Of a DNA stretch of 64,000 nucleotides, positions 52,176-61,272 are shown piece after piece; the stretch's first letter is position 1, and every line of letters begins with the position of its first letter. Location of the stretch: the NCBI GenBank assembly GCA_965197555.1, contig OZ240213.1:1240001-1304000 (forward strand), written 5' to 3'. The position numbers and the translations under genes were made by a program. Below the pieces are notes generated by a model that was not told the DNA's origin, ran no database searches, and saw only the letters and a list, made by a program, of their open reading frames with translations. This DNA comes from G965197555 sp965197555. GTDB lineage: Bacteria; Chloroflexota; Dehalococcoidia; Lucifugimonadales; UBA3495.

Positions 52176-53534
52176 TCATATTGTTCTGCCGGTGACTGTA
52201 GACGCCTGCTCGCTCGGCCCGGTTACGTAGCGGTTCGCCGGAATCGTCAGGCCCAGGTTTTCGTGAAGGGTGTCAGCCTCGTATTCGGTGCGGAAGAGGC
52301 CGCGCTCTTTTAGAATGGGTACAACGTAGTCGACGAAGTCGTTGAATCCATCCGGTAACACAGCGGCGTTCATCATATAGCCGTCCGCTGCGCCGGCTTC
52401 AAACCAGGCTTGCATGGTATCTGCGACCTGGTCCGGCGTCCCGATGAAAGCGTGTTTTGGCGTTGTTGAGCCAAGGGCTACCTGACGGAGCGTCAGGTGC
52501 TCTTCTTTGGCGACTTGCTTAATCCGGTCGGTGGTGCTTTCCCAGCCGTTGCGGCCGAAATCCCCCAGCTCGGGAAAGGGCGCGTCCAGCTCGAACTGGG
52601 TGAAGTCAAGGTCGTTGAAGTACCGGCCCAGGTAGTTCAGGGCATCATTGATGACCACTAGATTAGAGATCTCTTGGTATTTTTGCTCTGCTTCCTTCTG
52701 TGTGCGACCGACTATGGGGGCACACCCGGGGAGGATCAGGACCTCATCCGGATTCCTTCCGTGCTTGGCGACTCTTCCTTTGACATCTTTATAAAACTGG
52801 GCCGCTTCCTTCAATGACCCTTGCCCGGTGAATACGGCGTCGGCATGGCGCGAAGCGAATTCTTTCCCAGCTTCTGAGGACCCCGCCTGAATCAGCACCG
52901 GCCGGCCTTGTTTCGACCTGGAGATATTCAATGGCCCTTGAATAGAGTAAAACTCGCCCTTGTAGTTCAGGCGGTGCATCTTGGAGGGATCGATGAATTC
53001 GCCCGTCTCTTTATTACGGATGAAGGCGTCGTCCTCCCACGAGTCCCACAGGCCCTTGGTTACCTCCAGGTATTCATGGGCCATCCGATACCGAAGGTCG
53101 TGTTCCGGATGCTCCGGCTTGTTGTAGTTGAGGGCGGAACCCTCCAACGGCGATGTAACGATATTCCAGCCCGCTCTTCCGTTGCTGATGTGGTCAATGG
53201 AAGCAAACTGTCTAGCGACGGTGAATGGGTCGCTGTAGGTGGTGGACAAAGTGGCTGCCAGCCCAATATGAGTCGTGTCCATGGCCAAAGCCGCGAGCAA
53301 CGTCAAAGGCTCGAATCGGTTGAGAAAGATTGGGTGGGATTTCTCGCTGATGTAGAGGCCGTCACCAAAGAACACGAAGTCTAACTTGGCCGCTTCGGCT
53401 TTGCGGGTCAACCCTCTGTAGTACTCCAGGTTGATTGGGCCGTCGGGCACGGCGTTGGGGTGTCTCCAAGACGCCATGTTGCTGCCCGTGCCGGAAAAAA
53501 AGCTGCCCAGACGCATCTTTCTTTGATTTGTCAT
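52176..53534 (-). CDS. LLM-class flavin-dependent monooxygenase (NtaA/SnaA/DszA family)
   Basis: 452-aa bacterial-luciferase-fold oxygenase using reduced FMN and O2. The start QRKMRLGSFFSGTGSNMASWR and the motifs RKAEAAKLDFVFFGDG, HIGLAATLSTTYSDPFTVAR and NGRAGWNIVTS are diagnostic of the nitrilotriacetate/dibenzothiophene-sulfone monooxygenase group. ATG at 53534 (GGTGGGACTTAAG upstream). Likely attacks a C-N or C-S bond or desulfurises an organic compound; SAR202 bacteria are known for large sets of these enzymes. Partner reductase probably at 51529. Confidence 0.92.
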   Translation of the reverse strand: MTNQRKMRLGSFFSGTGSNMASWRHPNAVPDGPINLEYYRGLTRKAEAAKLDFVFFGDGLYISEKSHPIFLNRFEPLTLLAALAMDTTHIGLAATLSTTYSDPFTVARQFASIDHISNGRAGWNIVTSPLEGSALNYNKPEHPEHDLRYRMAHEYLEVTKGLWDSWEDDAFIRNKETGEFIDPSKMHRLNYKGEFYSIQGPLNISRSKQGRPVLIQAGSSEAGKEFASRHADAVFTGQGSLKEAAQFYKDVKGRVAKHGRNPDEVLILPGCAPIVGRTQKEAEQKYQEISNLVVINDALNYLGRYFNDLDFTQFELDAPFPELGDFGRNGWESTTDRIKQVAKEEHLTLRQVALGSTTPKHAFIGTPDQVADTMQAWFEAGAADGYMMNAAVLPDGFNDFVDYVVPILKERGLFRTEYEADTLHENLGLTIPANRYVTGPSEQASTVTGRTI

Positions 53535-53601
53535 CTTAAGTCCCACCCTATACCGGGTATTCGTTGCGTCCCATCGGTGTCATTAACAACCCCCAGCTCT
53601 G

Positions 53602-54630
53602 TTAATAAGTGGGGCATAGAGGGATTTTAACCTGGCTCAACAGCTCAAACGAATGCAGCCTTTTCTCAAAATCATTGAGTGCTGTCACGACGATCACTTC
53701 TTCGACGTGGTAGCGGCTCTGGATTTCCTGCAGTTTGCTTTGCACCGTTGCTTGAGACCCATGGATAACGTTGCTCTCTTGAATCTCGTAGCTGAATTTC
53801 TCCTGGGACTGTCTGCCGAATTCCTCCGCCGCTTCCACGGTGAAGACAGTGAAGGTCCTGCCGCTTTCCAAACGGATTCTCACGGGCGTAATTGCTGAAG
53901 CATACTGCGCGGCTTCCTCGTCGGTGTTAGCGGCGATTACCGGTAGAGCGAGGATCGCCTGAGGCCGGGTTCCCTTCGTTACGTCGAACTGAGACCTATA
54001 GGTGTCAATCGAGTCGCCCATCATGGGTACATCGTGATTTAGAAACAGAGCAAATATGTAGGGGATCCCGAAGCGGGCTGCCAGCTCTGCGCTGGAAGGA
54101 GTGGTACCCAGCAAAAACAGCTCAGCGGGCATCGAGGGGACCGGACTCACTCTTAACCCGTATAGCGGATGGTCCGCCTCCACTCGGTTGTGGATTAGTC
54201 GTTCAAGCTCAAGCAGCTTCTCCGAAACCGGCCTTGCTCCGGGTCCCATGTCTTGCTGCAATGCCTTGGTGGACTGGGGCATTCCGCCGGGCCCGCTGCC
54301 GATTCCCAGGTCCACCCTCCCAGGGGCAAGGGAAGCCAGGACGTTAAAATTCTCTGCGACCTTATACGGGCTATAGTGTTGCAACATGACGCCGCCCGAA
54401 CCAATGCGGATGCGGGTCGTCTTCGCCAAGAGGTGCGACATCAGCACCTCTGGGGAGGACCCCATGACGCGGTTGGAGCCGTGGTGCTCCGCTACCCAGA
54501 ACCGGTAATAGCCCCACGCCTCCGCCTTCTGGGCGAGCTCGATGGTGTTCTGAAATGCGTCGGTAGCGGTTTCGGTGTCGCTAACCGGACTTTGGTCCAG
54601 AATGCTCAGCTTTAGACCAGCAGTTTTCAA
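53602..54630 (-). CDS. LLM-class flavin-dependent oxidoreductase (MsnO8-like)
   Basis: 342-aa luciferase-like protein. KLSILDQSPVSDTETATDAF and the segments WGYYRFWVAEHHGSN and GGVMLQHYSPYKVAENF match the MsnO8 group, commonly annotated as alkanal monooxygenase-like. TTG at 54630 with AGGG upstream. About 68 bp upstream of the NtaA-type monooxygenase on the same strand; the two oxygenases and the FMN reductase probably form one operon for oxidative attack on an organic substrate. Substrate unknown. Confidence 0.9.
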   Translation of the reverse strand: MKTAGLKLSILDQSPVSDTETATDAFQNTIELAQKAEAWGYYRFWVAEHHGSNRVMGSSPEVLMSHLLAKTTRIRIGSGGVMLQHYSPYKVAENFNVLASLAPGRVDLGIGSGPGGMPQSTKALQQDMGPGARPVSEKLLELERLIHNRVEADHPLYGLRVSPVPSMPAELFLLGTTPSSAELAARFGIPYIFALFLNHDVPMMGDSIDTYRSQFDVTKGTRPQAILALPVIAANTDEEAAQYASAITPVRIRLESGRTFTVFTVEAAEEFGRQSQEKFSYEIQESNVIHGSQATVQSKLQEIQSRYHVEEVIVVTALNDFEKRLHSFELLSQVKIPLCPTY

Positions 54631-54826
54631 TTACTTGCCCTGAGCCTATGAGAAAACGCTATTGGTAGTTGATTCTACACCTTTCGCCGTATCGATGGTC
54701 ATCCGGTTGAAATGGACAATCGACCGGCGCGACGCTACTATTCACCCATAACGGACCGGTCGAATGCAGCGGTTACTTGATTTGATGACTCCCCCTTAGC
54801 TTGGGTGAAAGAGAGAGGATAAACCG

Positions 54827-56260
54827 ATGACGGGTGCAGAGCTTGTGGCAATGACCATATCTGAGGTAGCGCCAAAGATCGAATCTGGGGAAATCTCTCC
54901 TGTGGAGTTGACGGAGGCAGCGCTGGCCCATCTGGACCGAATGCAACCTGTCCTGAACTCATTCATCACCATACTCCACGATGAAGCGATGAATGAAGCG
55001 AGGGAGCAAGAGGCGGCGTTGATGCGGGGTGAATACCTGGGGCCGCTGCAGGGTATACCCATCGGCATCAAGGACAATATCGCTGTTGCCGGCATCCGGG
55101 CTACCGTCGGGTCCAAAGTCTTGGCTAATCACGTGTCTGAAGAGGATGCGCTGGTGGTCAGCAGATGCAAACAAGCCGGAGCGATCATCTTGGGCAAGGA
55201 GAATATGGAGGAGTTCGCCGCCGGTTCAACCTCCAACAATATCCACTACGGCCCGGTGCATAATCCCTGGAACCTGGACCGTATCCCTGGTGGCTCCAGT
55301 GGAGGGGGCGGGGCCAACGTGGCGTCGGGTGTGACCTTTGCTTCATTGGGCACCGACCTGGGTGGGTCGGTGCGAGGCCCGGCCAACTTCTGTGGGATAG
55401 TGGGAATGAAGCAGACCTTCGGGCGGGTGAGCCAGCGTGGGCTTATGGTGACCAGCTTCAACGGTGACCATATAGGTCCGCTGACGCGCTCGGTGAGGGA
55501 CAGCGCGCTGGTCTTGCAAGCGATCGCGGGTTTCGATCCTTTGGACCCTAGCACTGTACCGGTGCCTGTGCCAGACTTTTCGGAGTCCCTGGGTGAAGGA
55601 TTGAGGGGACTGACGATGGGTGTCCCCAGCAACTACTACTTCGATTTGATGGAGCCCGAGGTTGAAACCGCTGTCCGGCAAGCCATCAATGCCCTGGAGG
55701 AGTTGGGTGTCGAAGCGCGGGAGGTGTCTATCCCTAGCATGGAGTACTTTGGAGCCTTGCGTATCGCGGCAATGGCGGACGGTATCGTGGCCCACGAACC
55801 GTATCTTGAGAGAGGTAGGGAGGACTATGGCCCTACCGTCTTGTACCGTACCTTGGCAGGACAATTCGTCTTGGGACGCGACTATTCCAAGGCCATGAAG
55901 GTGCAGCGCATTATCAAGGAAGACTATGCTCGAGTCCTTCATGACGTGGACTTCCTGGTAACACCCTCGTCACCGGTGGCCGCTTGGCGCATCGATACCG
56001 AAACCGTCACGCTGGCTGGTACCGAGTATCCGGTGAGGGGCGCCGGAGGAGGCATGACGGGAAGATGCACCAGCCCCAGCAACGCCACCGGGCTCCCAGC
56101 CATGTCGGTGCCCTGTGGCTTCACCCAAGATGGACTGCCCATTGGGGTCCAGTTGATCGGACGACCCTTCGACGAGCAGCTTCTATACCGGGTGGCCCAT
56201 GGGTACGAAGCCGTTTCTCCCAGCCGTCACCGCACCCCCCCGGTGGTCGCCGGAAATTAA
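54827..56260 (+). CDS. Amidase signature-family hydrolase (GatA-like)
   Basis: 477-aa amidase. Triad: Lys in IGIKDNIAVAG (about residue 78), cis-Ser in IPGGSSGGGGANV, nucleophile Ser in GTDLGGSVRGPA. Slightly closer to GatA in wording (KDNI, GKENMEEFA) than the other three amidases here, but gatB and gatC are absent and the tail differs. ATG at 54827 behind GAGAGGATAAACCG. The stop codon lies within the first unit of a 13-bp tandem repeat. Followed by an alpha/beta hydrolase gene 84 bp on, possibly cotranscribed. Confidence 0.93.
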   Translation: MTGAELVAMTISEVAPKIESGEISPVELTEAALAHLDRMQPVLNSFITILHDEAMNEAREQEAALMRGEYLGPLQGIPIGIKDNIAVAGIRATVGSKVLANHVSEEDALVVSRCKQAGAIILGKENMEEFAAGSTSNNIHYGPVHNPWNLDRIPGGSSGGGGANVASGVTFASLGTDLGGSVRGPANFCGIVGMKQTFGRVSQRGLMVTSFNGDHIGPLTRSVRDSALVLQAIAGFDPLDPSTVPVPVPDFSESLGEGLRGLTMGVPSNYYFDLMEPEVETAVRQAINALEELGVEAREVSIPSMEYFGALRIAAMADGIVAHEPYLERGREDYGPTVLYRTLAGQFVLGRDYSKAMKVQRIIKEDYARVLHDVDFLVTPSSPVAAWRIDTETVTLAGTEYPVRGAGGGMTGRCTSPSNATGLPAMSVPCGFTQDGLPIGVQLIGRPFDEQLLYRVAHGYEAVSPSRHRTPPVVAGN

Positions 56261-56294
56261 GCAGCGTCATTAAGCAGCGTCATTAAGCAGCGTC
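56257..56294. repeat. 13-bp tandem repeat, about 2.9 copies, over the amidase stop
   Basis: Units TTAAGCAGCGTCA at 56257-56269, 56270-56282 and 56283-56294 (12 of 13 bases). The TAA of the amidase gene is in the first unit, so each copy offers another TAA, in a shifted frame. Confidence 0.95.
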
Positions 56295-56344
56295 TTGGCT
56301 AGTGGGAGACCGGACCCAGATAGCCAGTCGCACTGAGATCGAGC

Positions 56345-57154
56345 ATGCCATATTTGCAGGCCGGCGAAGGCCGGTTTCACTACCATATAGACAATTACTC
56401 GGACCCGTGGCTGGCTCCTGGAGATGTGCTGCTGCACCACGCAGCGGCCGGCAACCTGCACCGTTGGCGGGCGTGGGTGCCCGACCTGGCGCGGCACCAC
56501 CGGGTATTGCGTTTCGACATGCGAGGCCATGGGGGAACACCTGCCCCGTCCGGCAACCGCTTCTATCTGGAGCAACTGAGCAACGATATTGCTGCAGTAA
56601 TGGACGGGCTGGAGATCGAAAAGGTGCACCTAGTGGGGGCATCCGCGGGCGGGATAGTTAGCCTCTGCTTCGCCCATGACTATCCTGATAGATTGCACAG
56701 CCTTACCCTGGTGGCCTCAACCCCCAAACTCGCTCAAACCGGGGCCAGCGTCGACGCCGGTCTTTGGCGTCAGACACTGGAAGAGTCGGGCACCAAGGCT
56801 TGGCTCTTGTCCGACTCCCAGAAACGTTTCGGCCCGGGGGCTGACCCTAGAGTCGTAGAGTGGTACGCAGCGGAAGGTGACAAGACTCCCGCAGAGGTGG
56901 TGCTGGCCCTGCAGCGGTGTCTCTTGGGGGAAGACCTCACATCTTTACTACCAGGGATTCGAGTCCCCACACTGATCCTGGCGTCTTCCCAAGACGAGAT
57001 CACTCCTATGGAGATACAGAAGCTGATGGGGGAGCAGATACCGGATTCCACGTTGGAAGTCTTCGATGGAGTGGGCCATAACATGAAGGTGGAGATTCCG
57101 GACCTGCTGGCCGGGAGAGTGTTGAGATTCATTGAGCAGGTGGAGACAGGCTAG
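56345..57154 (+). CDS. Alpha/beta-fold hydrolase
   Basis: 269-aa hydrolase of the 3-oxoadipate enol-lactonase/peroxidase type. LLHHAAAGNLHRWRAW is the oxyanion region, DMRGHGGTPAP the classic DxRGxG loop, GASAGGIVSLC the nucleophile elbow (Ser about residue 102), ASSQDEITPM the acid loop and DGVGHNMKVE the His. All catalytic residues present. ATG at 56345 has only a weak GAGATCGAG upstream. Follows the amidase gene, so both could act in sequence on one compound (inference). Confidence 0.87.
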   Translation: MPYLQAGEGRFHYHIDNYSDPWLAPGDVLLHHAAAGNLHRWRAWVPDLARHHRVLRFDMRGHGGTPAPSGNRFYLEQLSNDIAAVMDGLEIEKVHLVGASAGGIVSLCFAHDYPDRLHSLTLVASTPKLAQTGASVDAGLWRQTLEESGTKAWLLSDSQKRFGPGADPRVVEWYAAEGDKTPAEVVLALQRCLLGEDLTSLLPGIRVPTLILASSQDEITPMEIQKLMGEQIPDSTLEVFDGVGHNMKVEIPDLLAGRVLRFIEQVETG

Positions 57155-57230
57155 GGACCGCCCAGAGAATTATTTGGAATGGAACGGCCCCCTTCGCATT
57201 CTCACGCCCGCGTCAGGCGGACGCCCCGTT

Positions 57231-58049
57231 TTAGCCGGGTAGCGCCCAGCCTAGCCAGTCGCAGAGGGCCCTGCCCATAACCAGTTCCAGGTCATCCCCC
57301 GAAAGCCATGGCAACTCCTCCGTAAAGAGGGTCACGCATTGGCGCCAAGAGCAGGGCATGCGCGTAATGTCGGTGCCCCAGAACATGCGCTGGGGCCCAA
57401 AGGCGTCGTAGATTTGGTGGAGATAGCCGTGGATGTTGGTGAATGGATAGGGAGCACTGGAGTAGCTGGGCGCGCCCGATGCTTTGACGGCCACGTTGGG
57501 GTATTTGGCTAGGGCCAAGAGATCGGGCAGAGTCTCGAACGCTGCTTCGTCGGTCTGGCCAGCGGGCCTCCCCATGTGGTCCACAATCAGCCGCACCCCC
57601 GGGTGTTGCTCCGCGACTTGGCCGACCGCAGGCAGGAAATTAGCTGCGGCCAGGCCGACGGGCAGACCGGCGCGTTCCACCGCAGGCCACAGCCAGTCCA
57701 TGGTGCCATCGGTCATCCATGACTGCTGATGAGGCTGCTGAAATGTGAAACGGAGGCCGAGCATCCCCGGCTGCTCCTTCCACCCATCGACCAGCGATCG
57801 GCTCTCAGGGAGGTCCAGCGGGAATTTGCCCAGCACTGACAGTCGGCTTGGGTGTTGGCGGGCAGCCTCCACCGCCAACTCATCGGCGCTGGGGTCCCAT
57901 CCCGGTGGGTGGATCACAGCAGCGTCCACGCCCGTTTCGTCCATTTCCTTAAGCAGGTCGTCGGCTGAGTAATCCGGTATCTGGCGGTGTGCCTGGTTGG
58001 TCGGAATACTGTTTCTCCAGAGGTGGACTTGTGAGTCAACAATCAACAT
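57231..58049 (-). CDS. Amidohydrolase family protein (Amidohydro_2)
   Basis: 272-aa TIM-barrel hydrolase. N-terminal IVDSQVHLWRN is the DxQxHxW variant of the metal motif in which the first His is Gln, common in one subgroup of 2-pyrone-4,6-dicarboxylate lactonase-like proteins. LIVDHMGRPAG and the C-terminal WGTDITRMPCSW supply other active-site residues. ATG at 58049 follows AAGGAGCGGCCG; the longer frame to 58154 lacks support. Convergent with the alpha/beta hydrolase. Likely cleaves a lactone or decarboxylates an aromatic acid. Confidence 0.9.
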   Translation of the reverse strand: MLIVDSQVHLWRNSIPTNQAHRQIPDYSADDLLKEMDETGVDAAVIHPPGWDPSADELAVEAARQHPSRLSVLGKFPLDLPESRSLVDGWKEQPGMLGLRFTFQQPHQQSWMTDGTMDWLWPAVERAGLPVGLAAANFLPAVGQVAEQHPGVRLIVDHMGRPAGQTDEAAFETLPDLLALAKYPNVAVKASGAPSYSSAPYPFTNIHGYLHQIYDAFGPQRMFWGTDITRMPCSWRQCVTLFTEELPWLSGDDLELVMGRALCDWLGWALPG

Positions 58050-58350
58050 CGGCCGCTCCTTTGCTCTACCCCGTGGCGGGATCCCGGTACCAGCATCATT
58101 GATGCTGGGGCCAATTATACAGCAGCCCTCTTTGGCCTCCCCGGACCGGCACAAACTCGGTTAGCAACGATGCGATTGACGGGGCCGAAGCCCGCGTGTC
58201 ACGATTCCCCTAGGCATATGGTGGAGTAGCATGTAATGGCCCAGGAGCAGGTCCGGCGACCATCTGCCTCTAGTTGCAGTTTGCGCTTCGCACCAACGGA
58301 GCGAGCCGTTGATCCGCGATTTTATAAACAGCTAACCCAAGGACACGCCA
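58050..58350. other. Intergenic region between divergent genes
   Basis: 301 bp. I see no ORF or repeat worth listing. The right end carries AAGGACACGCC before the M20 peptidase start. Confidence 0.45.
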
Positions 58351-59616
58351 ATGGATGAAGGAGCCGTCAAGGGTGTATTAGACCAAGTGGACGAACAGGC
58401 CCTAGTCGACCTGGCCAGCCAACTAATAAGAATTCCTAGCTTCAAGACCGAGGAGACTCCTGTTGCTATCTTCCTCGCCGACTTCTTTCGGCAACGGGGC
58501 TATGAGGTGGACGTCCAGGAGGTCGAGCCGGGCCGTCTGCAGACCATCGCCACCTTGAGGGGCACCGGCGGTGGCGCCAGCCTCATGCTCAATGGTCACA
58601 CCGACATCAACTCGCTAACCTTGCGATGGCGGCGGGACCCTTGGACTCCCGTGGTGGAAGGAGACCGTCTCTACGGCCACGGCGTCCAGAATATGAAGGG
58701 CGGCCTGGCCAGCATTATCATGGCTGCGGAGGCGATTCGCTTGGCCGGGGTCAGACTCAAAGGTGACTTAGGGATCGCTTGTGTGGTCGGTGAGACCCAG
58801 GGGGGCGAGGGGACCCACTTTCTGATGGAAAGCGGCCTCAGGACCGATATGGCGGTTGTTGCCGAGCCCTTTGGCGTGGGCAACCTGGTAACCGTCCACG
58901 CCGGCATCGTCCATATGGCAATTCACACTTACGGTGTCACCGGCCACCTCCGCCAAAGAGAGGGTACTGTTAACGCTGTTCACCAGATGACCAAGGTGAT
59001 CGAAGCCCTCGGTAGCATACGGTTCACCTTCCAGCCGCGAGACGACATGCCAGCGCTACCCCTATTGAATGTGGGCAGCGTCATTGGCGGCTTGGGCCGC
59101 GATTATGTCCTGGTGGAGCCACCCTACATACCCGACCTGTGCACTATCATCGTAGACGTTCACTTTGTGCCGGGTCAGACTGTGGAAAGCATCGTCGATG
59201 ATATCCGCCGGGTCCTTGATCCGCTGCAGTCCAGCGACCCCGATTTCCAATATGAGATCGAGATACCGCCTCCAGAATCATTTAAAGGCCGGCGCCGCCT
59301 TGTGATGGACCCCCTAGACGTGCCCAAAGACGAAGCAATTGTGCGGGCGGTTGCCCGAAGCCACCGAGTTGTGACCGGGGAGCCGCCCAAGGCCATCGGC
59401 GCCGTGTTGCCCCAGTCATACACTTCCAACGACACCTGCCATCTGTGGAAAGCTGGAATACCCTGCCTCATTTACGGGCCCGCCGTGGTCAGGGGAAGTA
59501 ATGACGAAGATGATAGTTGCGTTATCATTAGCGAAATGGTCCAGTGCACCAAGGTATTGGCCCTAACCGCCCTTGATGTCTGCAACCAGCCTAAGTCCGC
59601 GCCTTCCGCGAATTGA
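58351..59616 (+). CDS. M20-family metallopeptidase (ArgE/DapE-like)
   Basis: 421-aa dizinc amidohydrolase or peptidase removing an acyl or amino-acid group. Metal motif LNGHTDIN at about residues 90-97 (H and D), then an insertion RWRRDPWTPVVEGDRLYGHGVQNMKGG with the second Asp replaced (GVQNMKGG instead of GxxDMKGG), VVGETQGGEGT for the usual GEExGG, and VVAEPFGVGN. The catalytic lid (residues about 195-310) and a C-terminal His-like SYTSNDTCHLW follow. The Gln/Asn in place of an Asp ligand is worth noting. Followed 17 bp later by a DUF1028 gene, probably one operon. Confidence 0.88.
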   Translation: MDEGAVKGVLDQVDEQALVDLASQLIRIPSFKTEETPVAIFLADFFRQRGYEVDVQEVEPGRLQTIATLRGTGGGASLMLNGHTDINSLTLRWRRDPWTPVVEGDRLYGHGVQNMKGGLASIIMAAEAIRLAGVRLKGDLGIACVVGETQGGEGTHFLMESGLRTDMAVVAEPFGVGNLVTVHAGIVHMAIHTYGVTGHLRQREGTVNAVHQMTKVIEALGSIRFTFQPRDDMPALPLLNVGSVIGGLGRDYVLVEPPYIPDLCTIIVDVHFVPGQTVESIVDDIRRVLDPLQSSDPDFQYEIEIPPPESFKGRRRLVMDPLDVPKDEAIVRAVARSHRVVTGEPPKAIGAVLPQSYTSNDTCHLWKAGIPCLIYGPAVVRGSNDEDDSCVIISEMVQCTKVLALTALDVCNQPKSAPSAN

Positions 59617-59633
59617 GTGCAAGGAGGAAATCG

Positions 59634-60323
59634 TTGACCGGTCCAGGTATAGAGTTCCATACCTTTACTATGGTCGGGCGCTGTTCCCGGACCGGCATGT
59701 TGGGAGTGGCCATGACCACCAGCGACCTAGCCGTGGGCTCCAGATGTCCCTACGTGAAGCCGCTGCTGGGAGCGGTCTCCACCCAAGCAAGCACCGATCC
59801 CCGCCTGGGGTCTTTCGCGATCCGGCTTTTGGAGATTGGCTACTCGGCGGAGGGGGTCATCCAGCAACTGGAAGCTAATGACCCCCACATAGACCGGCGG
59901 CAATTGGGTCTGGTGGACCGGGACGGTAACGCGAGCGCTCGCACCGGCGCCCTCAACAACCCCTGGGCCGGCCACATTGTCAATCGGAACTATGTGGCCA
60001 TGGGCAATGGGCTGGCCGGACAAAGGGTAGTGCAGGCCATGGCCCAGGTGTTCGAGCAGTCGGAGGCCGATGACCTGGAAGACCGGCTACTGGGGGCCCT
60101 TGAAGCCGGACAGGAAGCCGGTGGCGAGGCCCAGGATTCGACGCCCTATCACTCGGCGGCCCTTTTGGTCTATGGCTCCCTCAGTTTCCCAAGAGTCGAT
60201 TTGCGCGTGGATGAGCACTCAGCGCCCATCGGGGAGTTACGCCGGATCTTTCAGGTCTACAAGCCGAGGCTTGACTACTTCATACTGCGGGCCCTGGACC
60301 CTGATGCGGCCGGGACCGGATGA
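59634..60323 (+). CDS. DUF1028 family protein (Ntn-hydrolase-like)
   Basis: 229-aa DUF1028 member. Family wording includes TGMLGVAMTTSDLAVGSRCPYVKP, here cited in part as GVAMTTSDLAVGSRCP, then TQASTDPRLG and the LVDRDGNASARTG segment, with NYVAMGNGLAG. The family has an Ntn-hydrolase fold and often sits beside peptidase or transporter genes; activity is unproven. TTG at 59634 lies six bases after AGGAGG, a far better start than the TTG at 59613. It follows the M20 peptidase by 17 bp, supporting a shared role in peptide or amide breakdown. Confidence 0.87.
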   Translation: MTGPGIEFHTFTMVGRCSRTGMLGVAMTTSDLAVGSRCPYVKPLLGAVSTQASTDPRLGSFAIRLLEIGYSAEGVIQQLEANDPHIDRRQLGLVDRDGNASARTGALNNPWAGHIVNRNYVAMGNGLAGQRVVQAMAQVFEQSEADDLEDRLLGALEAGQEAGGEAQDSTPYHSAALLVYGSLSFPRVDLRVDEHSAPIGELRRIFQVYKPRLDYFILRALDPDAAGTG

Positions 60324-60388
60324 GTTCCGACGGCCGACAGACCAGGCCCCATCGCTCTTAGCCAGTAATTTCCCTCCGGTCCTGGCAG

Positions 60389-60916
60389 CTACCGGTGCCA
60401 GCCCATGCCCTGGTAGTAGCCCCGGAGGTAAGCGATCTGCCCGCCGTGGACAATATTGTCCCAGACTAGCACGCCCAGGACCTGTCCCACCGAGGATGTA
60501 TCGGGTGGAGCAGGAAAGGGGATATGATGCTCGAGGTCCGAAGCCGACAACGGCTGAAGATAGTCGCGGGTAGCCGCGTTCACGGCCTGGTAATAACCCA
60601 ATTGGATGTCCTTGGCGGGAGACTGCCAAGCCTCTACTTGGTCCGCACTCCATCCCATGCCGAAATCCTGAGGGTCGGGGGCCATGCCGAACTTCTCATT
60701 CCAGCCTTCAGCGATCCATAGTTGGGATTTCTCTTGCAGACGGAAGTGAATGAAGCGGTCTGCCACTCGGGTCATGTGCCAGAGCAACCAGCTAATGGAG
60801 TTGGACTGGCTGTTGGGCTGGGAGGCCATGATGTCCCAATCAAGGTCCGCCAGCGCAGTATCGATCATATCCCAGTTGCGTTCCAGAGCAGACATTGTTG
60901 TGTCGGTAGCGGGCAT
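60389..60916 (-). CDS. DinB-like four-helix protein
   Basis: 175 aa, DinB/YfiT superfamily (thiol-related, four-helix bundle, usually metal-binding). The typical pattern of three His ligands is visible: SWLLWHMTRVADR near residue 44, and DNIVHGGQIAYLRGYYQGMG near 158, with HFRL in between. ATG at 60916; a transposase remnant begins immediately upstream on the other strand. Function in the family ranges from bacillithiol or mycothiol transferases to unknown; none can be assigned. Convergent with the DUF1028 gene. Confidence 0.87.
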   Translation of the reverse strand: MPATDTTMSALERNWDMIDTALADLDWDIMASQPNSQSNSISWLLWHMTRVADRFIHFRLQEKSQLWIAEGWNEKFGMAPDPQDFGMGWSADQVEAWQSPAKDIQLGYYQAVNAATRDYLQPLSASDLEHHIPFPAPPDTSSVGQVLGVLVWDNIVHGGQIAYLRGYYQGMGWHR

Positions 60917-61272
60917 TTCTTGTATCCTCAGCTATTAGCGGGGATAGAGGGGACGAACTCAGAGTTGAAACGGGGCCATGGCCTTGGCCGGCTACGGGTA
61001 CGTGGAGGTGAGAAGGTACGGCTCGCAGTTTACCTCAAGGCACTGGCGTGTAACGTCAAGCGGGTCCTACCGGCTACCCTGGCGACCGCTCCTCCTCTGC
61101 ATGAAGCTACAGAAGCCGTTGCGAGTCCCGCTGATGCCTACCAGGAGGGGTATGGCGCGCCACAACTACCTCATCGGCCACAACACAAGCCCCGACCGGA
61201 ACAACCAAATCCCTCACGCCTAACCACCCTCACGTGGCAGGACCAACCCGAAAGGCCCTTGTTACGACAGAA
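60917..61272. other. Intergenic region holding a transposase scrap
   Basis: 356 bp between two minus-strand genes. The left part holds the C-terminal transposase remnant listed separately. The rest (about 61070-61272) carries no recognisable gene, and may be the remaining end of the same mobile element. Confidence 0.55.
60926..61069 (+). pseudogene. C-terminal remnant of an IS1182/IS5-like transposase
   Basis: 48 codons reading PQLLAGIEGTNSELKRGHG and on through LGRLRVRGGEKVRLAVYL and ALACNVKRVL. This is the end of DDE transposases of the IS1182 type (IEGTNSELKRGHGLRRARVRG-like, then LAxYLKALACNVKR). The upstream frame is antisense to the dinB gene and not transposase-like, so only the last fifth of the gene remains. 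Confidence 0.65.
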
